Source: Bacteroides sp. MSB163 (lineage in GTDB: Bacteria; Bacteroidota; Bacteroidia; Bacteroidales; Bacteroidaceae). Taken from it: DNA of 64,000 bases. Location: assembly GCF_036416795.1 (NCBI RefSeq), contig NZ_CP143867.1, positions 5,262,001 through 5,326,000 of the forward strand, given 5' to 3'. Under the pieces are notes generated by a model. It was given only the letters and a program-made list of their open reading frames with translations. It made no database searches and was not told where the DNA came from. Numbering within the stretch: position 1 is the first letter of the stretch; every line of letters starts with the position of its first letter. This document shows positions 60,620 to 64,000 of the stretch, piece after piece. The position numbers were made by a program, and so were the translations under genes.

Positions 60620-61852
60620 ATGAGACGATTATTTCCATTCATTATTGCATTACTGATGGTTGCGGGTACACTTCCTGCACAGACCACTGACAGTCCGTCA
60701 ACAACAAAGAAAGACAGAGAGCCTGTCGGCATCAACCTATCCTTGTGGAAGAACATGTCTACGCAGCCGACTGACACTGTCGGCAGTACCTGCCTAAACC
60801 TCGGTCTTTTTTCCTCCATGAACCGCCTGAACGGTGTGGGTATCAATCTACTGGGCGGAGTGGTGCTGCGTGACATGAACGGTGTACAAATCACAGGACT
60901 TGCCAACTTAGTAGGAGGCAGTATGCGAGGCGTCCAGATTGCCGGTATCAGTAACGTGAATGGGAATAATCTCAGTGGCGTATCCATATCCGGTTTAGTC
61001 GGTATCACAGGAAATCATGCACAAGGTGTCATTTTTTCGGGGCTCACCAATATAACAGGAGACAACACCAGTGGTGTTATCATAGGTGGTCTGCTGAACA
61101 TTAGCGGTGAGAACTCTTCGGGTGTGCACTTGGCAGGATTAGCCAATATTGCGGGTGAGAGCTTCAATGGCATCACCACTTCCGGGCTTCTGAATATTGT
61201 AGGCCAAAGTCTGCGAGGCATACAAATCAGCGGCTTGGGCAACATCACAGGAGAAAACATGCACGGTATGCAAATATCCGGACTCGGTAACGTGATAGGC
61301 GGAAGTTTTACCGGTGCGCAACTTGCCCCCATGAACATGGCAAAAAGCGGAAAAGGATTGCAAATCGGATTATTCAATTACTATAAGGAGAACTTCGATG
61401 GCTTCCAGTTAGGTCTGGTAAATGCCAATCCGGATACAAAAGTACAGCTAATGCTTTTCGGAGGAAACACTACAAAGCTAAATGTAGGTGCCCGTTTCAA
61501 GAACAAGTTGTTCTATACCATCTTAGGCGGTGGTACGCACTATCTGGATTTCAGCGATAAGTTTTCCGCCTCCCTCTTCTATCGTGCCGGCCTCGAATTA
61601 CCTTTGTACAAGCAGTTGTTCATCAGCGGTGACCTGGGCTTCCAGCACATCGAAAACTTCAAGAATAAAGATTACGGTTTCCCCGCACGCCTCTACGCCC
61701 TCCAGGCACGTGTCAATCTGGAATATCGCTTAACAGACCGCCTCGGTATATTTGTCACCGGTGGTTACGGTGGCAGCCGCTACTACAACAAGGGGGTTAC
61801 TTACGATAAAGGAATGATCCTGGAAGGAGGAGTGGTGGTGTTTAAATACTAA
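60620..61852 (+). CDS. Surface-type protein with ten 16-residue repeats and a C-terminal barrel domain
   Basis: The protein has 410 residues from the ATG at 60620 (a TTG three codons upstream overlaps the sulfatase stop). Signal peptide 1-21 (MVAGTLPAQ). Residues 72-231 are ten consecutive 16-residue units of form GVQISGLxNIxGxxxx, for example GIQISGLGNITGENMH, expected to fold as a beta-solenoid or stacked hairpins. The rest (about 240-410) has alternating amphipathic strands ending VVVFKY, as in outer-membrane barrels. It resembles the LA_2272-type surface repeat proteins. The role is unknown; the operon with a sulfatase suggests glycan binding or outer-membrane placement (inference). Confidence 0.8.
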   Translation: MRRLFPFIIALLMVAGTLPAQTTDSPSTTKKDREPVGINLSLWKNMSTQPTDTVGSTCLNLGLFSSMNRLNGVGINLLGGVVLRDMNGVQITGLANLVGGSMRGVQIAGISNVNGNNLSGVSISGLVGITGNHAQGVIFSGLTNITGDNTSGVIIGGLLNISGENSSGVHLAGLANIAGESFNGITTSGLLNIVGQSLRGIQISGLGNITGENMHGMQISGLGNVIGGSFTGAQLAPMNMAKSGKGLQIGLFNYYKENFDGFQLGLVNANPDTKVQLMLFGGNTTKLNVGARFKNKLFYTILGGGTHYLDFSDKFSASLFYRAGLELPLYKQLFISGDLGFQHIENFKNKDYGFPARLYALQARVNLEYRLTDRLGIFVTGGYGGSRYYNKGVTYDKGMILEGGVVVFKY

Positions 61853-61853
61853 A

Positions 61854-63836
61854 TCACTTTTCCTTTATAAATCCCGTCCTATACGCTACCAGCAACTTCT
61901 TCAGGTCCTGTATCTGCGTTACCAGTACTTTTCCCTTATCGGTATCTTTCACCATCATGCGTTGTGAATTGAACTCAACGACGAAAGTATTGGATTTGAT
62001 ATCCTGTCCCTCTTCTATTGCTTTCTGACGGCTTTGGAACGGTTCATGTTGCACTAGCTGTAAGCCATGCGAATGATATACCAGCGTATATCCGGCAATT
62101 CCGGTTTCCGGCTGATATGCTTTGGAGAATCCACCGTCAATCACCAGCAGTTTACCGTCTGCTTTTATCGGCTTCTCACCTTTGATAATCTTCACAGGCA
62201 CATGTCCGTTAATGATGTGTGAATGAGGACCTGTAACCTCAAATTCCGCAAGAATACGCTCGCAAATATCCGCACGGTTACGCAAAGTATAATAATATCC
62301 TTTGGTCTCCTTAGACAGTTCTTTATCTCCGATGAAATAACGTTCAAACGTTGCCATCTTATCCTTGTCAAACGATGGAGCATTTGGGCCACACCACATA
62401 TACCACACATAATCCAGCGCAAAACTCTTCTCCTCCGTACCGTCTTCATCAAAATAAGCTGTACGTATCAGCTGATCCGTTTTACACAATAATTTCTTGC
62501 CCCAATATTCTTTCTTTCCGATGCGGACACGCTTGAAACTGCCATCTTCATTCAGAGGCATCGAAGCATGATACAACAGGTTACTATTACAAATCAGATA
62601 CATACCTCCATACGTAAATAAACAACGCATGTGCTTCTTCAGCTTTTCACTGTTCATGAACGAAGCATGAATCTTATCAATCAACTCCCGTTCTTCATCT
62701 GACAGGCGATACGGATCAGCCGGATCAATCGTCGGGAAGTTGGTGTCGCGAAGCGGATATTCCTTTCCTTCGTACACAAAGACGCCTTTCTCGAAATCAA
62801 TCTTTTCCAGCAACTTTCGGTTCTGCATGCCAAACTCAGGACGACGATCTATAATCTCCGCTTCCAGTTTGAACTGTATCACCGTAATGGCTTTATGCAT
62901 CTGGGTAATCAACCGTAAAGTCTTCTCGTTATAGTTACCATCTGCGAAGTTCATCTTCGGTGCAAAGATTGTACAGGGATCATCCGCATAGGTATCCATG
63001 GCAAACGTGGCAAGCGGCAGCAAGTTGATGCCATACCCGTCTTCCAATGTCGCCAGATTAGCGTAACGCATCGACATACGGATCACATTGGCAATACAGG
63101 CATCATTACCTGAGGCTGCTCCCATCCAAAGAATGTCGTGGTTTCCCCACTGGATATCGAAGTTATGATAATCGCAGAGTGTATCCATAATGATATGCGC
63201 TCCCGGACCACGGTCGTAGATATCTCCTACGATGTGCAAGGAATCAATCGTCAGTCGCTGGATGAGATTACACATCGCGATGATGAAATCATCTGAACGC
63301 TTGGTAGAGATGATAGTGCTGATAATCACATTGATATAGGCATGCTTATTAGGCTCTACACTCGACTCATGCAGCAATTCCTGAATGATATACGAAAATT
63401 CTGCCGGAAGTGCCTTGCGTACCTTTGAACGTGTATATTTGGAAGATACATTCTGGCAAACTTTCACCAGTTGGTTCAATGTGATCAGATACCAGTCGTC
63501 CAGGTCAGCCTCCTGTTCTTTAATCAGTTGCAGCTTCTCTTCGGGATAGTAAATCAGCGTACATATCTCTTTCTTCTCGCTTTCGCGCAGGGTATGCCCG
63601 AAGATTTCATTCACTTTTCGCTTCACGGCTCCCGAAGCGTTTTTCAACACATGCTGAAAGGCTTCATATTCACCATGAATATCGGTCAGGAAGTGTTCTG
63701 TCCCCTTCGGGAGATTCAAAATAGCTTCCAAATTGATTATTTCTGTACTGGCATCCGCAATTGTAGGGAAACTGCGTGACAGCAACTGCAAATAACGCAA
63801 GTCGCTCATGATGCTTTCAGGGGTAATATTACTCAT
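61854..63836 (-). CDS. fbp: Class III fructose-1,6-bisphosphatase
   Basis: The protein has 660 residues, the length of the Bacillus-type class III enzyme. Metallophosphoesterase motifs are TDIHGEYEAFQHVLKNASG, VGDIYDRGPGAHIIMDTL and WGNHDILWMGAASGN near residues 45-240, with HIINGHVPVK later and a C-terminal VIDGGFSKAYQPETGIAGYT block. It removes phosphate from fructose-1,6-bisphosphate in gluconeogenesis. Only one base separates its stop from that of the convergent repeat protein, so no room is left for separate terminators. ATG 63836 is chosen; an internal ATG ten codons later is less likely. Confidence 0.95.
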   Translation of the reverse strand: MSNITPESIMSDLRYLQLLSRSFPTIADASTEIINLEAILNLPKGTEHFLTDIHGEYEAFQHVLKNASGAVKRKVNEIFGHTLRESEKKEICTLIYYPEEKLQLIKEQEADLDDWYLITLNQLVKVCQNVSSKYTRSKVRKALPAEFSYIIQELLHESSVEPNKHAYINVIISTIISTKRSDDFIIAMCNLIQRLTIDSLHIVGDIYDRGPGAHIIMDTLCDYHNFDIQWGNHDILWMGAASGNDACIANVIRMSMRYANLATLEDGYGINLLPLATFAMDTYADDPCTIFAPKMNFADGNYNEKTLRLITQMHKAITVIQFKLEAEIIDRRPEFGMQNRKLLEKIDFEKGVFVYEGKEYPLRDTNFPTIDPADPYRLSDEERELIDKIHASFMNSEKLKKHMRCLFTYGGMYLICNSNLLYHASMPLNEDGSFKRVRIGKKEYWGKKLLCKTDQLIRTAYFDEDGTEEKSFALDYVWYMWCGPNAPSFDKDKMATFERYFIGDKELSKETKGYYYTLRNRADICERILAEFEVTGPHSHIINGHVPVKIIKGEKPIKADGKLLVIDGGFSKAYQPETGIAGYTLVYHSHGLQLVQHEPFQSRQKAIEEGQDIKSNTFVVEFNSQRMMVKDTDKGKVLVTQIQDLKKLLVAYRTGFIKEK

Positions 63837-63889
63837 GATATCTAATTACAAATTACAATTTACAAATTACATATGGGCTTGTGTCTTCA

Positions 63890-63972
63890 TTCCAAACCTC
63901 AACTCTACGTTCCTAATCCTCTACTTTGCATTCCCAATCCTCAACTCTACATTCCCAACTCTTCACTATCAA
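63890..63972. repeat. About 21-bp tandem repeats upstream of fbp
   Basis: TTCC begins at 63890, 63910, 63931 and 63952 (steps 20, 21, 21) with the context CAACTCTACATTCCCAATCC. It is preceded at 63843-63870 by ATTACAAATTACA words. The array lies in the upstream region of fbp and runs close to the window end. Confidence 0.75.
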
Positions 63973-64000
63973 CTTAAAAAGAACATCAACAGCACTTGGG

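Noticed and set aside
1..64000. Insertion sequence, prophage, conjugative element or toxin-antitoxin/defence system
   Set aside because: No transposase, integrase, phage structural, relaxase, restriction or antitoxin genes were recognised; only the scar after tRNA-Lys hints at past mobility.

Overview
The window is chromosomal DNA from a Bacteroides-type gut anaerobe (order Bacteroidales). The signs are: Bacteroides -33/-7 promoters (TTTG, then TAnnTTTG) before several genes; a SusC-like plug-domain TonB receptor next to surface lipoproteins with acidic residues after the lipobox Cys; DUF5686, DUF5103, DUF4492 and T9SS-type C-terminal domains typical of Bacteroidetes; class III fructose-bisphosphatase; a bile-salt-hydrolase-type Ntn hydrolase; and a gmd-fcl GDP-fucose pair. 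The species cannot be fixed from sequence reading alone. Most of the window is core-like, densely coded DNA. No insertion sequence, prophage or CRISPR array was seen.

Layout. 1-6.4 kb: truncated aminopeptidase C (-), Omp85-type barrel protein, family 2 glycosyltransferase and hybrid histidine kinase. 6.4-9.2 kb: a carboxyltransferase/decarboxylase lacking a visible biotin site, and an orphan ECF sigma factor. 9.5-20.3 kb: M16 protease, UPF0126/TRIC channel, a divergent UDP-GlcNAc 2-epimerase homologue, a glycosyltransferase, a DUF5686 outer-membrane protein, rarA and a D-2-hydroxyacid dehydrogenase. 20.4-30.5 kb: a nucleic-acid-degradation neighbourhood. Two endonuclease/exonuclease/phosphatase proteins (+) converge with a TonB receptor, a duplicated OB-fold lipoprotein and a DNA/RNA non-specific endonuclease lipoprotein (-). 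30.7-33.4 kb: ettA, tRNA-Lys and a scar holding two 5'-truncated gene remnants (DUF234 ATPase and MATE transporter). 33.5-39.4 kb: OmpA lipoprotein, mtgA, DUF5103 protein and the DUF4492-cydA-cydB operon. 39.6-46.5 kb: TolC/MacA/MacB-type efflux genes followed by a LytS/LytTR two-component pair. 46.5-47 kb: two candidate structured small RNAs. 47-54 kb: choloylglycine-hydrolase family enzyme, a YhiM homologue, the oxidative pentose phosphate genes gnd-zwf-pgl and a dicarboxylate/amino acid symporter. 55-64 kb: gmd-fcl, an acyl-CoA ligase, a sulfatase plus a 16-residue-repeat outer-membrane protein, and fbp.

Two intergenic signals stand out. First, at least eight long palindromes begin at or a few bases after a stop codon. 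Their stem words differ (CTACAAGCTACGAGTTAC-type, AGTGATTAG-type, AATGAAGAATT-type), yet they share one loop core close to GCTGCGCTATSATACCGA, in either orientation. Second, short tandem arrays sit in gene-free gaps at 842, 23299, 41105, 48372 and 63890, with repeat periods of 11, 22, 22, 22 and about 21 bp, i.e. one or two helical turns. Neither is explained by the genes around it.
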